Virus record (IMG/VR): IMGVR_UViG_3300042464_000635
Span: 24,097-88,096 of that record
Length of the DNA: 64,000 nt
From: a virus
Direction: 5' to 3' (one strand)
Below, in pieces: positions 46,438-54,310 of the stretch. The position numbers and the translations under genes are program-made. A model generated the notes under the pieces. It did not search any database. It had not been told where the DNA came from and was given only the letters and a program-made list of their open reading frames with translations. Each line of letters begins with the position of its first letter. The stretch's first letter is position 1.

Positions 46438-47076
46438 TCAACCTTCCTCCTGGCGCAACAACGCCAAGTTGTTCTCATAGAAGAGGCGAAGGTTGTCGTA
46501 GGTTTTAACCGGCTGACCGTAGTAGCTGCTTCCATTGTAAGTTGGAAGGGAAGCCCATTCTGGTGCGAGTCTTGCGAGTAGAGTTGGGGTAATCTTCCCA
46601 GAGTCAGCGATGTGCAAAGCGTCGCGTCGCTCGATTAAGTACAAGGCAGCCTGATCCTGGTTAGTGGGACCGAAATCGCTCAGGTTGAGCTTTCGGGCTG
46701 CCTCATACCAAGTACTTGGCAGAAACTGGTAGGCCCCCGCTGCTGCGCTAGCATAACGCGGCGAGTAGCGTACTTGGTTAGGGTGTCGGTCTAGCGTGGA
46801 TACCATTCCACCCCCGAATACAACTCGGTAGCCGTCATTATGGCCTTCTTTCCAGGTTCCCTCGGCGAAGCGAATGGTGTTTAGTAGAGCTCTACGCTCA
46901 GGGGTGAGTTTGTAAGCGAGAGTCGGCAGAGAATTGATTGGACCGCAGCCTGTGCAAATGAAGCGCGATTCGAAAGTTGTTTCTGGGGCAATGTCCCTAG
47001 CGGCAACGGTGTTGCTGAAAGGGGTTGCAGCAGTTCCAACGAGGGAAACGGCCACAAATGTAGTGAGGTTGAGCAT
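46438..47076 (-). CDS. GH104 lysozyme (lambda R-type family) with signal peptide
   Basis: 212 residues. Signal-like MLNLTTFVAVSLVGTAATPF. Catalytic region LLNTIRFAEGTWKEGHNDGY (Glu in FAEGT). Then VFGGGMVSTLDRHPNQV, SAAAGAYQFLPSTWYEAA and NQDQAALYLIERRDAL, all family signatures. Cleaves peptidoglycan. An export signal means it could act late or in entry without a holin; no holin is recognised next to it. Confidence 0.93.
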   Translation of the reverse strand: MLNLTTFVAVSLVGTAATPFSNTVAARDIAPETTFESRFICTGCGPINSLPTLAYKLTPERRALLNTIRFAEGTWKEGHNDGYRVVFGGGMVSTLDRHPNQVRYSPRYASAAAGAYQFLPSTWYEAARKLNLSDFGPTNQDQAALYLIERRDALHIADSGKITPTLLARLAPEWASLPTYNGSSYYGQPVKTYDNLRLFYENNLALLRQEEG

Positions 47077-47345
47077 TTACTAAAGAGAATTCGGCATCCG
47101 TATAGGAAACGGTCACTCACCTGTTTCAAGGTGCATTTTCCCACGGCACATTTTATTTAAGAGCGCAATGTTAGGCTCCGAGTCCTACCTTGTCTGTGAA
47201 GACAAGGAACTCACTCATAATGGGCGACGTATTTACGTCTCAGGACTTTCACAGTATAGTCCTTTCTCGAGTTGGTAAACTACCCGGCGTTGAAGGCGAT
47301 AGGTATGTGTTCCACGCAATATTCACGGAATAATTCTTTCGTTTC
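47077..47345. other. Non-coding gap with short hairpins
   Basis: 269 bases without a supported gene. Holds hairpins CCTTGTC/GACAAGG and GACGT/ACGTC. The tiny minus frames starting KVLRRKYVAHYE and SEFLVFTDKVG are too short to call. Could be an RNA leader for the lysozyme gene or a decayed gene. Confidence 0.4.
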
Positions 47346-47468
47346 TTACCAGCTTTCTTCTCTCGCTGGCTTTCCGAGTGCAGCGGCTGCTTGAGGAATG
47401 TTCCACTGGGCTGTGAAAAGCTTTTTCATTGCTTCGCCGTAAGCGATCTCACTGCGAGAGATTTTCAC
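47346..47468 (-). CDS. Very small protein (40 aa), GTG start
   Basis: (V)KISRSEIAYGEAMKKLFTAQ..., helix-turn-helix-like. GTGA overlap with the previous stop at 47465 supports it. Confidence 0.6.
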   Translation of the reverse strand: MKISRSEIAYGEAMKKLFTAQWNIPQAAAALGKPAREESW

Positions 47469-47620
47469 AGAGTGGTTTTGTACCGGTTTAACCCTTTCAG
47501 AAAGGTTTTCATGTCTGGGGTCTGGGCAGCATCCTGTCGAAACTGCTCACGGGAATCCGCTGCAATGTTCTGTATAAGTGCCGCGAGAGTGCGGCTGGTT
47601 GTAGGGTCGTTAAGGTTCAT
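47465..47620 (-). CDS. Small helical protein (51 aa)
   Basis: MNLNDPTTSRTLAALIQNIA..., acidic, coupled to both neighbours. Not recognised. Confidence 0.65.
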   Translation of the reverse strand: MNLNDPTTSRTLAALIQNIAADSREQFRQDAAQTPDMKTFLKGLNRYKTTL

Positions 47621-47621
47621 T

Positions 47622-48842
47622 TTAGTCCGGTGTTAATTCAGGGTCGTTCGCTACGATGATTGCTCCACGGTTGAGAACAACCCAGAAGTCTTGGCCGTCT
47701 GTTTGAGGAACTCTGTACGCATGTATCCCGAGTGATGCAGCGGCGGATCCAACATCGTGATGGTCATACCCTGTTATCTCTCTTGCCTTTTTCAATGTTT
47801 CTTCTTCCCACTGCTTAAACTGCTTCCCCTCCCCCTCAAACTGAACGAGTCGTGCGTCGGACCGAAATGCAAAAGCTGAAACCATGGTTGTGGCGTTTCT
47901 CCAGTCACCTGTATAGTCTTTCGCTGTCTCTTGGGCCCACTTATCATGTTTAACCTTGCCAGATGAAGGTGAAGAAGCAGAGTAACTCCCACTCCCGTAA
48001 ATCCCGCCACCAGGAAAGTGCTTGTCTCCGTCTGGACCACCACCTTTGAACTGCAAGGAAAACTCATTTGAACTTACGCCGCGATAGGCTACAATTGGCC
48101 TTCCGTCAGGGTTCCTAGCTATATCCTTTCTTGACTCTAGTTCCGATCGTGTTGCAACAACTTCCGGTCGAGCATGAAAACCTTGTCGTTCGTACACAGA
48201 CGTGAGAATCGGTGGTAACAGAGTGCCCTTGCGAGCACTCGAAAGTGTTCGACCGAGCTCCATACCTTCCTTTTGCAGGTGTAAAAGCTTCTCTCTTGAC
48301 ACGTCGTCGGTAGGCTCTCCTATTGCTCGGACTCTTTTCTTCAGTGCTTCAAGTTCTTTTTCAAGAAGCTCAACCTCTTTCTCAACCGTGGCTTTCGGTA
48401 AAGGTTTGCTCGATCCGGGTGTTTGCGTGTACTTCGGTGAGTTTCTCCCTAATTCTTCGTATTGACTCTGAAGAGCTCCCTTTTGTTGTGTCTGCTCTGC
48501 CTTCTTCTCCAAGTGGGACTTTAGGCGAAGATACCGCAAGGCGGTAAGTGCACTCTCAGTGAGATGTGTGCGGTACCCCGGCTTTGACAAGAGCATTCCC
48601 TCAAGAGTCTTTAGATTCTTGTTTAGATCGTCAGAGCCATTCTTTTGGTAAAGTTCTACACTCTTAAGCACAGACTCTCGTCGAATGCTGCGAGTTTCCT
48701 TTGCGGACTCCACCCCCTTGCGACATTGTCCTGCCGTACCGTACACCCCACCGTCCGGTTTCACACAACGGGTAAAGTCGTGCACAAACGCCAGGGTATC
48801 AGGGGAAATTTCTCCGTACATTCGTACAACCGAAGCAAGCAC
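47622..48842 (-). CDS. ADP-ribosyltransferase-like protein
   Basis: 406 residues. The N-terminus has DGGVYGTAGQCRKG, seen in other phage toxin-like proteins. A helical middle is followed by an ART-like core: IVAYRGVSSNEFSL (Arg), GGGIYGSGSYSASS, then a late FWVVLNRGAIIV strand. A Glu at FEGEGKQF/QWEEE could be the catalytic acid. ADP-ribosylation of host targets is plausible. Neighbouring hydrolase at 49301 could reverse it. Confidence 0.72.
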   Translation of the reverse strand: MLASVVRMYGEISPDTLAFVHDFTRCVKPDGGVYGTAGQCRKGVESAKETRSIRRESVLKSVELYQKNGSDDLNKNLKTLEGMLLSKPGYRTHLTESALTALRYLRLKSHLEKKAEQTQQKGALQSQYEELGRNSPKYTQTPGSSKPLPKATVEKEVELLEKELEALKKRVRAIGEPTDDVSREKLLHLQKEGMELGRTLSSARKGTLLPPILTSVYERQGFHARPEVVATRSELESRKDIARNPDGRPIVAYRGVSSNEFSLQFKGGGPDGDKHFPGGGIYGSGSYSASSPSSGKVKHDKWAQETAKDYTGDWRNATTMVSAFAFRSDARLVQFEGEGKQFKQWEEETLKKAREITGYDHHDVGSAAASLGIHAYRVPQTDGQDFWVVLNRGAIIVANDPELTPD

Positions 48843-48851
48843 TAAGGTACT

Positions 48852-49259
48852 TTACCCCTCCGCGTGGTTCTCCAAGCGGCCTTCCCGCATTAGTGAGAAA
48901 AAATGTGAAGCTACCGTTTCCCCTTGGTGTCCAACCGGCGTAGCCCTGAGGGGAACCCATAAAGGGAACTCAGAGAGCACATAGCGGTGGTCTTCGTCGA
49001 CCAGGCACGCTAGGGCACTGGGGTCAAACCCCTTGTAGTCCGGATCGTGAAATTCTACCACCGAGAGTCCGTAACTCCGAAGAACACACGAGAGTTGCAA
49101 AAGCTCCCACTTGTTCTCAGCCGATAGCCATACGAAAGGCGGGTGGTCTTGGGCTAAAGAATCAGGGTGTACTCTCGCAAACTCAACTTGTGCGTGAGCC
49201 GCCTGAATAGCTTGCTGAGCAGGGTCAAGGTCGCGGCGTGTGATCGCGTAGAAATGCAT
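48852..49259 (-). CDS. PTH2-like peptidyl-tRNA hydrolase
   Basis: 135 residues: MHFYAITRRDLDPAQQAIQA then AHAQVEFARVHPDS, and a C-terminal REGRLENHAE. Frees stalled peptidyl-tRNAs. Fits the translation theme. Catalytic His is in the QAAHA segment as in the family. Confidence 0.82.
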   Translation of the reverse strand: MHFYAITRRDLDPAQQAIQAAHAQVEFARVHPDSLAQDHPPFVWLSAENKWELLQLSCVLRSYGLSVVEFHDPDYKGFDPSALACLVDEDHRYVLSEFPLWVPLRATPVGHQGETVASHFFSLMREGRLENHAEG

Positions 49260-49287
49260 TTGCGGTTTCGAGAGCTTAAGTAAGGGT

Positions 49288-49333
49288 ATTATACGTTATT
49301 TCAGAGTAGAAACAAGGGGGGGGGAACCGCCCC
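49288..49333 (-). promoter_or_regulatory. Hairpin-TATA intergenic repeat, copy 28
   Basis: GGGGCGGTTCCCCCC, TTTCTACTCTGAAATAAC, GTATAATA. Leader about 28 nt to the PTH2-like gene. Confidence 0.75.
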
Positions 49334-50158
49334 AAACGAAAGGTCGTACAAAGTGCTTGCTATGAGCAAAAGTCTTTCACTGTCGTGCAACCCTGAAATC
49401 CACCGCTTTGGTATAGCCTTATACCCGTAGTAAGCACCCGCTAGCTGCCCCGTAATCGCAGCAACCGTGTCTGAGTCGTCCCCATAGTTCACAGCCTGCA
49501 GGATGGCCTCTTTAAAGGACGAAGTTGACCCAAAGTGGTAGAGAGCAGCGTCTAAGGACTTCGGTGCGTACCCGGAATTTTCAATTCCCTCCGGCGAGAC
49601 TTCAGGTTTCTCCCCCGTACCATTCAAGTATCGGTGCAGCAAACGACCGAGATCTTTGCATAGGTCGGATGCCAAGTGGCCATGGGTTGTTGAGGATGAC
49701 GCGTCACAAGCTGCTACAGCGTCCCCCTCACTCGATTTGTGGTAAACAATAGAAACGGGGGACAAACGCATCAAAGACCCGTTTCCTTTCGAATTCTCCG
49801 GATAGAGACTCAAAGACCCCTCAACGAGAAAAGTCTCAATTGCACGGAGTGTTCCATTGCCGATGTCAAAACAGACTCCTGTTGAGCTGTTCCTTCCGTA
49901 CTCGTACCAGTTGGAGTACCGACGCATTTGGTCTCCAAGATTGATCTGCCCATTGCAATGAATAAAAGACTCGGCAAGGCAAACAGCCTGCGATGTGTCG
50001 TCCGTCCAGTACCCTGAAGGCAGATTAAAGGGTCCTCCTTCTCGGTAGCCTGTGACTGGCTCGAATGTCCCTGGGGCTGAAAACTCCACTGGCGCACCCA
50101 TCGCGTCACCAATTGCAAGGCCAATAAAGGCTCCGAGGCATTTGTCAAAAGTTGTCAT
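49301..50158 (-). CDS. ADP-ribosylglycohydrolase (DraG/ARH family)
   Basis: 285 residues from MTTFDKCLGAFIGLAIGDAM. GYWTDDTSQAVCLAES gives the metal-binding TDD. STTHGHLASDLCK gives the His. NYGDDSDTVAAITGQLAG is the second metal site. The frame runs into the repeat at 49320 and the exact last residues are uncertain. Removes ADP-ribose from proteins or nucleic acids. A phage copy can undo host or phage ADP-ribosylation. Confidence 0.93.
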   Translation of the reverse strand: MTTFDKCLGAFIGLAIGDAMGAPVEFSAPGTFEPVTGYREGGPFNLPSGYWTDDTSQAVCLAESFIHCNGQINLGDQMRRYSNWYEYGRNSSTGVCFDIGNGTLRAIETFLVEGSLSLYPENSKGNGSLMRLSPVSIVYHKSSEGDAVAACDASSSTTHGHLASDLCKDLGRLLHRYLNGTGEKPEVSPEGIENSGYAPKSLDAALYHFGSTSSFKEAILQAVNYGDDSDTVAAITGQLAGAYYGYKAIPKRWISGLHDSERLLLIASTLYDLSFGAVPPPLFLL

Positions 50159-50220
50159 TTTTCCAAGTTGGTTTAAGAGGAGTGAACGGACCTGAGCTAT
50201 TTGCGGGGAGCAAGGTAGCA

Positions 50221-50388
50221 CTAAGAAACAGTGGCCTTACACTCTACACAAGTGCGATGCTCCCGCTCCCTTGAGTCGTAGGCTCCTAGACCTGGTGTAG
50301 ACTGACCGGGAAGTACGTTGCCCCACGTGTAGGTTGGGGACCCGCACCAGGGGCAGGCGGTTGAGTCTAAAATCAACGAGGATAGCAT
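50221..50388 (-). CDS. Zinc-ribbon protein (55 aa)
   Basis: STACPWCGSPTYTWGNVLPG and RTCVECKATVS: two CxxC knuckles. Starts 7 nt after the stop of 50395. Confidence 0.7.
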   Translation of the reverse strand: MLSSLILDSTACPWCGSPTYTWGNVLPGQSTPGLGAYDSREREHRTCVECKATVS

Positions 50389-50394
50389 TCGATG

Positions 50395-51087
50395 TTAAGC
50401 ACGGGGAACCTTACCTCGAAAGGATATCTTAGCGTCAAAACCCTTCTGTGTCAACCGGTCCTTGTCCGATACATTGACAGGTGGAACATTGTCTGGGCTA
50501 TCCCTCAGCGAGGTAATAAACATTGATATATTTTGGTACATTTGCTCAGCAGGAATTACTGAGGCGAAGCCCAATTTTCCAAGGTTTGGGATCTCGCGAC
50601 TTACGGCCACTTGAGGCGACTTTTTAAGTCCGCTGAGCCTCGGAGTGGGCTCTATCACGAATACGGGAACCTGAAGTTGTCTTGAGATATCCACACAACT
50701 TTTGTTCGGAACACCCCATATTTCGTCCATCCTAATTTCTTCGAACCATCTCCGGTGGCTGCTGTGTAGCATGCGCAAGGATGGGTGGTCTTCTGTAATT
50801 AGTTTCCAATCGGGTGTGGAACTTTCTTTTGAAACAAGAAGGTAGAGCTCTCCGCAAACTGAGCACCATTTAAACGCCCACGGAAGGATCTCCCCGTGGT
50901 TTCGTTGACGGGGCACGTCAGGTATGTTATCAGTTTCGTTGACGTTTACGTACACATTCGAAGAGTCCGGTTGGTCAGGCTGTGACAGCTCTTTGCGAAC
51001 GTAAGTGTTCGAGGGGTCACCACCTTCTTGAGAGTACAAATACTCCACATAGTCGTAGTAGTCCTTGAATTTTGATTGGATCTTCAT
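50395..51087 (-). CDS. MKIxSKFKDYYDYVE phage protein
   Basis: 230 residues: MKIQSKFKDYYDYVEYLYSQ, WCSVCGELYLL, QLQVPVFVIEPTPRLSG, MYQNISMFITSLRD. A frequent phage protein of unknown function. Confidence 0.8.
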   Translation of the reverse strand: MKIQSKFKDYYDYVEYLYSQEGGDPSNTYVRKELSQPDQPDSSNVYVNVNETDNIPDVPRQRNHGEILPWAFKWCSVCGELYLLVSKESSTPDWKLITEDHPSLRMLHSSHRRWFEEIRMDEIWGVPNKSCVDISRQLQVPVFVIEPTPRLSGLKKSPQVAVSREIPNLGKLGFASVIPAEQMYQNISMFITSLRDSPDNVPPVNVSDKDRLTQKGFDAKISFRGKVPRA

Positions 51088-51140
51088 TTTCCTACTGATT
51101 TAGGCCCCTGCCTGGTTCTGATGGTTAACGTGTCGGAGTC

Positions 51141-51350
51141 TTAGTGGGATGCTAGTATGGCAAACGCATCAAGATTGTCGTAAGTTTGAGAACGTCCCCA
51201 GTGGTTTATGGCTTCCTTGTCCCACCACTCTGACGGCAACACATCGGAACCAACTCGGGGGCCAAACTCAGTTACTAGCCATCTCTCCCTATCAGGGGTC
51301 CAGTCGGCTATATATTTTCCCCCATCGGGTCCCTTCAGTAGCATTATCAT
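51141..51350 (-). CDS. Small hypothetical protein (69 aa)
   Basis: YIADWTPDRERWLVTEFGPR, PSEWWDKEAINHWGRSQ. Overlaps the start codon of 51347. Not recognised. Confidence 0.7.
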   Translation of the reverse strand: MIMLLKGPDGGKYIADWTPDRERWLVTEFGPRVGSDVLPSEWWDKEAINHWGRSQTYDNLDAFAILASH

Positions 51351-51715
51351 ACTCTGTCCAACCGCCGTGAGACTTCTCTCGCCGCTTCTTCAGCGTTTTC
51401 CGCTTTCTGCCTCAAGTCCAGGATGATACGGGCAAGGTTAATAAACACTTTCTCTTGAGACACGGACAAGTTCGTCCAGTTAATTCCCGCGTCGCTCGTC
51501 GGATTCGGGGTGACCTCTTCGGTGTTCAAACCAGACAAGATCTCCCGCATGACCTGGTGTGTGTCCCACTCCACCTTAAACCGGTAGAAGTCTTCTGAAC
51601 TTTTGAAATCTGCCCAATTAAATACACCGTAGTTTCGTATTTCTACGGGGTACAACATTAGTTTCTTGGCCTTTTTCTTTCCTGAAGGACTAAGGGCCTT
51701 TAGTTCAAGGTTCAC
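51347..51715 (-). CDS. Hypothetical protein (122 aa)
   Basis: MNLELKALSPSGKKKAKKLM..., helical coil at the end (RQKAENAEEAAREVSRRL). Not recognised. Confidence 0.7.
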   Translation of the reverse strand: MNLELKALSPSGKKKAKKLMLYPVEIRNYGVFNWADFKSSEDFYRFKVEWDTHQVMREILSGLNTEEVTPNPTSDAGINWTNLSVSQEKVFINLARIILDLRQKAENAEEAAREVSRRLDRV

Positions 51716-52022
51716 AGTGTTTCAGCGTGGGTTGGAGTGTAGGGTGCTGTTTTGGCCAGGAAAGTTGGCGGTGTAAGGGGGCCGAAACCCCCCGAGTTAT
51801 GAGTCAGAGTGCGGTTGCTCAAACGGCAACGGCAATCCTCTCGAATTTGACGATGTTGTTAGCGTCTATTTTGTGCTTATGCAAGCGGCTTTCACTCAGG
51901 CGACATCTTTACCCTAGCGAGACCATGGCACCCCCTTGACTAGAGGTGGGAGTTTAACCCACAGTGACCCTGCCTTCTCAGTAAGTCGGAAGGTTGAAGA
52001 AGGGACGGTCACGTTCTCAAAT
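51716..52022. other. Non-coding gap with structured RNA elements
   Basis: About 300 bases without a supported gene. Contains the double hairpin at 51944-52017. A plus-strand frame here is not supported because no other gene uses that strand. Confidence 0.5.
51944..52017 (-). ncRNA. Two-hairpin RNA element
   Basis: Minus strand: GTGACC...GGTCAC stem with inner CCTTC/GAAGG, then GTGGG-TTAAACT-CCCAC, which looks like a tRNA T arm with one base changed. Function unknown; could be a tRNA relic. Confidence 0.45.
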
Positions 52023-52080
52023 GGAGGTGAGGGGATTCGAACCCCTGTATAGGGCACTATCTTCCAGAGCTACCCCTAGT
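52023..52080 (-). tRNA. tRNA-like 3' half, anticodon unresolved
   Basis: AGGGG-TTCGAAT-CCCCT T arm and CACCTCC acceptor are clean. A GGGTA/TGCCC stem precedes them, but no GGAGGTG acceptor is found upstream. The 5' part may overlap the gene at 52108 or be interrupted. Confidence 0.4.
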
Positions 52081-52107
52081 TTAGAGTCGTATGGTAGGAC
52101 TGTCCGC

Positions 52108-52305
52108 CTAATAAACTCCTATTCTTAGCCCACTCGTTTCAGGGGCGGGAGTTGACCACGAGCTTACCCCTATGCAAGCTCCGGACGGTAAATTGAGTTG
52201 TAGGTATTCTCCGCAGTGTGAGCCCTGGTAATCTTTAACCTCTAAGTAAGAGTAGCTCAGAATGTCTCCGTTTTCTACCAACTTTTCTAGGTCTCCTTCA
52301 GTCAT
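52108..52305 (-). CDS. Small hypothetical protein (65 aa)
   Basis: MTEGDLEKLVENGDILSYSY... beta-rich. ATGA overlap with 52302. Confidence 0.7.
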   Translation of the reverse strand: MTEGDLEKLVENGDILSYSYLEVKDYQGSHCGEYLQLNLPSGACIGVSSWSTPAPETSGLRIGVY

Positions 52306-52562
52306 GACACATTAAGCCCCTCAAGTTTCGGTTTCACGTCGTACTTCCGTACTAAAAGTGCTAAAAGCTCTTTCTTCAGCCCCTTAAACACCCCTACAAC
52401 TTGGTCCTGAGGGACAGCGTAGCAGGGTCCAACCCTGGTGCTCGCCCACGGGATAACCTGCCTCGTACTGAGTATTTCTTTTTGGAACTTATAGAGTAGG
52501 TTATCCACTTCAATCATAAGGTTTAGTTTGTAGTCATCTTCGGAACAATCAAGGTGAGACAT
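52302..52562 (-). CDS. Hypothetical protein (86 aa)
   Basis: MSHLDCSEDDYKLNLMIEVD..., helical with a CYAVPQDQVVGVFK segment. Not recognised. Confidence 0.7.
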   Translation of the reverse strand: MSHLDCSEDDYKLNLMIEVDNLLYKFQKEILSTRQVIPWASTRVGPCYAVPQDQVVGVFKGLKKELLALLVRKYDVKPKLEGLNVS

Positions 52563-52574
52563 TGTGTTAACAGT

Positions 52575-52745
52575 TTAACTGTGAGATGGGGTGAGTAAAC
52601 CGGCTTCAGAATTCATGAGAACACACTCTGCTTGCACAGAAGGGTGCCAGAATCCTTTTATCTCGGAAAACGGGACGTAGTTTTCCCTGGCCCAGCTACG
52701 AAAAGAGTCCTCTTCTTCAGCTGTGAGACTACGATAGAGTTCCAT
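52575..52745 (-). CDS. Small hypothetical protein (56 aa)
   Basis: MELYRSLTAEEEDSFRSWAR..., then EIKGFWHPSVQAECVLMN. Standalone in a tight row. Not recognised. Confidence 0.65.
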   Translation of the reverse strand: MELYRSLTAEEEDSFRSWARENYVPFSEIKGFWHPSVQAECVLMNSEAGLLTPSHS

Positions 52746-52784
52746 GGACTTTGCGGGAGTTACCTGAGAGTGTTTTTAGTGTAG

Positions 52785-52961
52785 TCAAAACCGGGACTTC
52801 TGGCGAAAGACCCTGCTTCGGGAGACCCTGAATAGAGCAGAGAGGGATAGTGCCACAATTATCAGGATCCAGAGGCCATCCACAACTGTGCTACTCAGGG
52901 CTATGGGGTCTCCCAAGGTCTGCGAGGGGACTTCAGTCTGAGTCTGGTGACGCTTTTCCAT
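52785..52961 (-). CDS. Single-pass membrane protein (58 aa)
   Basis: Polar N-terminus then GLWILIIVALSLSALF and a basic tail. Starts inside the end of the exported protein gene; spanin-like pairing with 52933 is possible. Confidence 0.65.
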   Translation of the reverse strand: MEKRHQTQTEVPSQTLGDPIALSSTVVDGLWILIIVALSLSALFRVSRSRVFRQKSRF

Positions 52962-53232
52962 TTGGTGAGAAGGGCGGAGTAAGCAGTGTGGGGTTGAAGG
53001 GGACGAGAACCTCGGACCAGAAGGAGTCACCGTTGGGGCACTTGTAGAGAAACTCCCAAGTTTGTGTCCCAACACTTTGTGCTCCAGCGATTAACTTGCA
53101 GCTTTCCTCTGTGACTTTCTGAGCGTCCTTTGACCAGAAAGGTCTCCACCCCTCCGGGTGGTATGCGAAAGCAGGTTGTGCCGAAGAAAACGAGCATAGG
53201 GCGCAGAGGATTAAGCTCAGTATAAACTTCAT
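52933..53232 (-). CDS. Small exported protein (99 aa)
   Basis: Signal peptide MKFILSLILCALCSFSSAQP.AFA. Mature part has one Cys pair (ESCKLIAG, LYKCPNGD). Not recognised. It overlaps the membrane protein gene by 29 nt, the arrangement of spanin pairs. Confidence 0.65.
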   Translation of the reverse strand: MKFILSLILCALCSFSSAQPAFAYHPEGWRPFWSKDAQKVTEESCKLIAGAQSVGTQTWEFLYKCPNGDSFWSEVLVPFNPTLLTPPFSPNGKASPDSD

Positions 53233-53242
53233 AGGGGCAGGG

Positions 53243-53419
53243 TTAAAGGACAAGATCCCAGTTAGGGTCTCCCGAGAGGTCGACCCATACGCAGTACCCA
53301 CTCTTGGAAGAGACAAGTACTTTGTTGCCAGTGCGTTTTTCCAGCCGAACGGCGCTGTCACCGCCCATCGACTTTTCCAGGGCTGCCCTGGCTTTGTTTG
53401 ACCGGGGGACTAAGCGCAT
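53243..53419 (-). CDS. Small basic protein (58 aa)
   Basis: MRLVPRSNKARAALEKSMGG..., beta-rich end (SGYCVWVDLSGDPNWDLVL). Start overlaps the 53410 stop. Confidence 0.65.
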   Translation of the reverse strand: MRLVPRSNKARAALEKSMGGDSAVRLEKRTGNKVLVSSKSGYCVWVDLSGDPNWDLVL

Positions 53420-53652
53420 TCCTCCATCTCAGGGTGGTACAGCGGAGTGGTAAGACTCCCCCAGTTATCGCCTAGGAAGGCCAGGAACCCTGGGACAAGA
53501 GTGTCGCTGTAGAAGGGGTCTAGGTCCTCTGGGACTCGGCTATAAGCCGTGGGGCTCAGCTTCATGAGCTGGTTAACAAGGTGTTGACCCCACCGAATAC
53601 CCTTGGTCTGGGGTTGGTTGGAAGCCCATTCGACAAATTCCTGAAAGTCCAT
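53410..53652 (-). CDS. Hypothetical protein (80 aa)
   Basis: MDFQEFVEWASNQPQTKGIR..., LMKLSPTAYSRVPEDLDPFY. Downstream of repeat copy 29. Not recognised. Confidence 0.7.
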   Translation of the reverse strand: MDFQEFVEWASNQPQTKGIRWGQHLVNQLMKLSPTAYSRVPEDLDPFYSDTLVPGFLAFLGDNWGSLTTPLYHPEMEECA

Positions 53653-53705
53653 TGGGTCTCCTGAGTTAGGGGGCTAAGTGTCTGAGCACCGCTGCTCATG
53701 TAAAT

Positions 53706-53749
53706 ACTATACCGTTTCTTCGGAGCAGAAACAAGACGGGAAACCGCCC
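53706..53749 (-). promoter_or_regulatory. Hairpin-TATA intergenic repeat, copy 29
   Basis: GGGCGGTTTCCCGTC, GTTTCTGCTCCGAAGAAAC, GGTATAGTAT. Leader about 53 nt. Confidence 0.8.
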
Positions 53750-53797
53750 AGGATCAAACGGTTAACCGTTCCCGGTCTGGCCAAGAAACTACAGGAC

Positions 53798-54310
53798 TCA
53801 GGTGAAGGAAGGCTCAAGGAGCAACGACAGCATTTCCTGTATGGTCGCGTAGATGGGATCTTCAACTGTAAAGGCGAACTTTTCGGTTGCCTTGTCGTCA
53901 ATCCACTCTCTCACTCCTGTTCCGAACTCGGTGGACCTTGCGTACCAGTCGCAAACCATCTCAGCGACGTAAACTTTGGGCATGTCGTGAATGCTTCCCC
54001 AGTACTCTGGGTGGTGAGGGTTTACTGACTGGTGGTGCTTTACGACTTCAGATAGCAAGGGATCTGAGTGAAAAAGGTGTGCAAATTCAATTCCCTTGAA
54101 CTTTGAATTGTCATGAATCTGCCCGTTTGCTATTAAGTTGCGCCCCAGCTCAATGTCGCCACGTTTCATAAGCTTTAGGCCAAGCTTATAGCAGCTCCTC
54201 TGCACATTTTGAATATGTGTGAAAACCAACTCAATTTTTTCGATGGCCTCAGTTTCAATTGTCATATGAGTAGTAGGCATTCGCACAGAAAATGTTACCC
54301 TTGCGCTCAC
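53798..54310 (-). CDS. DUF5662-like metal-dependent phosphohydrolase-type protein
   Basis: About 170 residues. HDNSKFKGIEFAHLFHSD, VKHHQSVNPHHPEYWGSIHD, MPKVYVAEMVCDWYARS, FGTGVREWIDDKA: the His/Asp-rich pattern of DUF5662 in phages. The GTG start at 54310 overlaps the upstream stop (GTGA). Confidence 0.82.
   Translation of the reverse strand: MSARVTFSVRMPTTHMTIETEAIEKIELVFTHIQNVQRSCYKLGLKLMKRGDIELGRNLIANGQIHDNSKFKGIEFAHLFHSDPLLSEVVKHHQSVNPHHPEYWGSIHDMPKVYVAEMVCDWYARSTEFGTGVREWIDDKATEKFAFTVEDPIYATIQEMLSLLLEPSFT

Noticed and set aside
51727-51939. Plus-strand frame in the 51.7-52.0 kb gap as a gene.
   Set aside because: Wrong strand for this genome, no family, no promoter repeat; the gap holds RNA-like hairpins instead.
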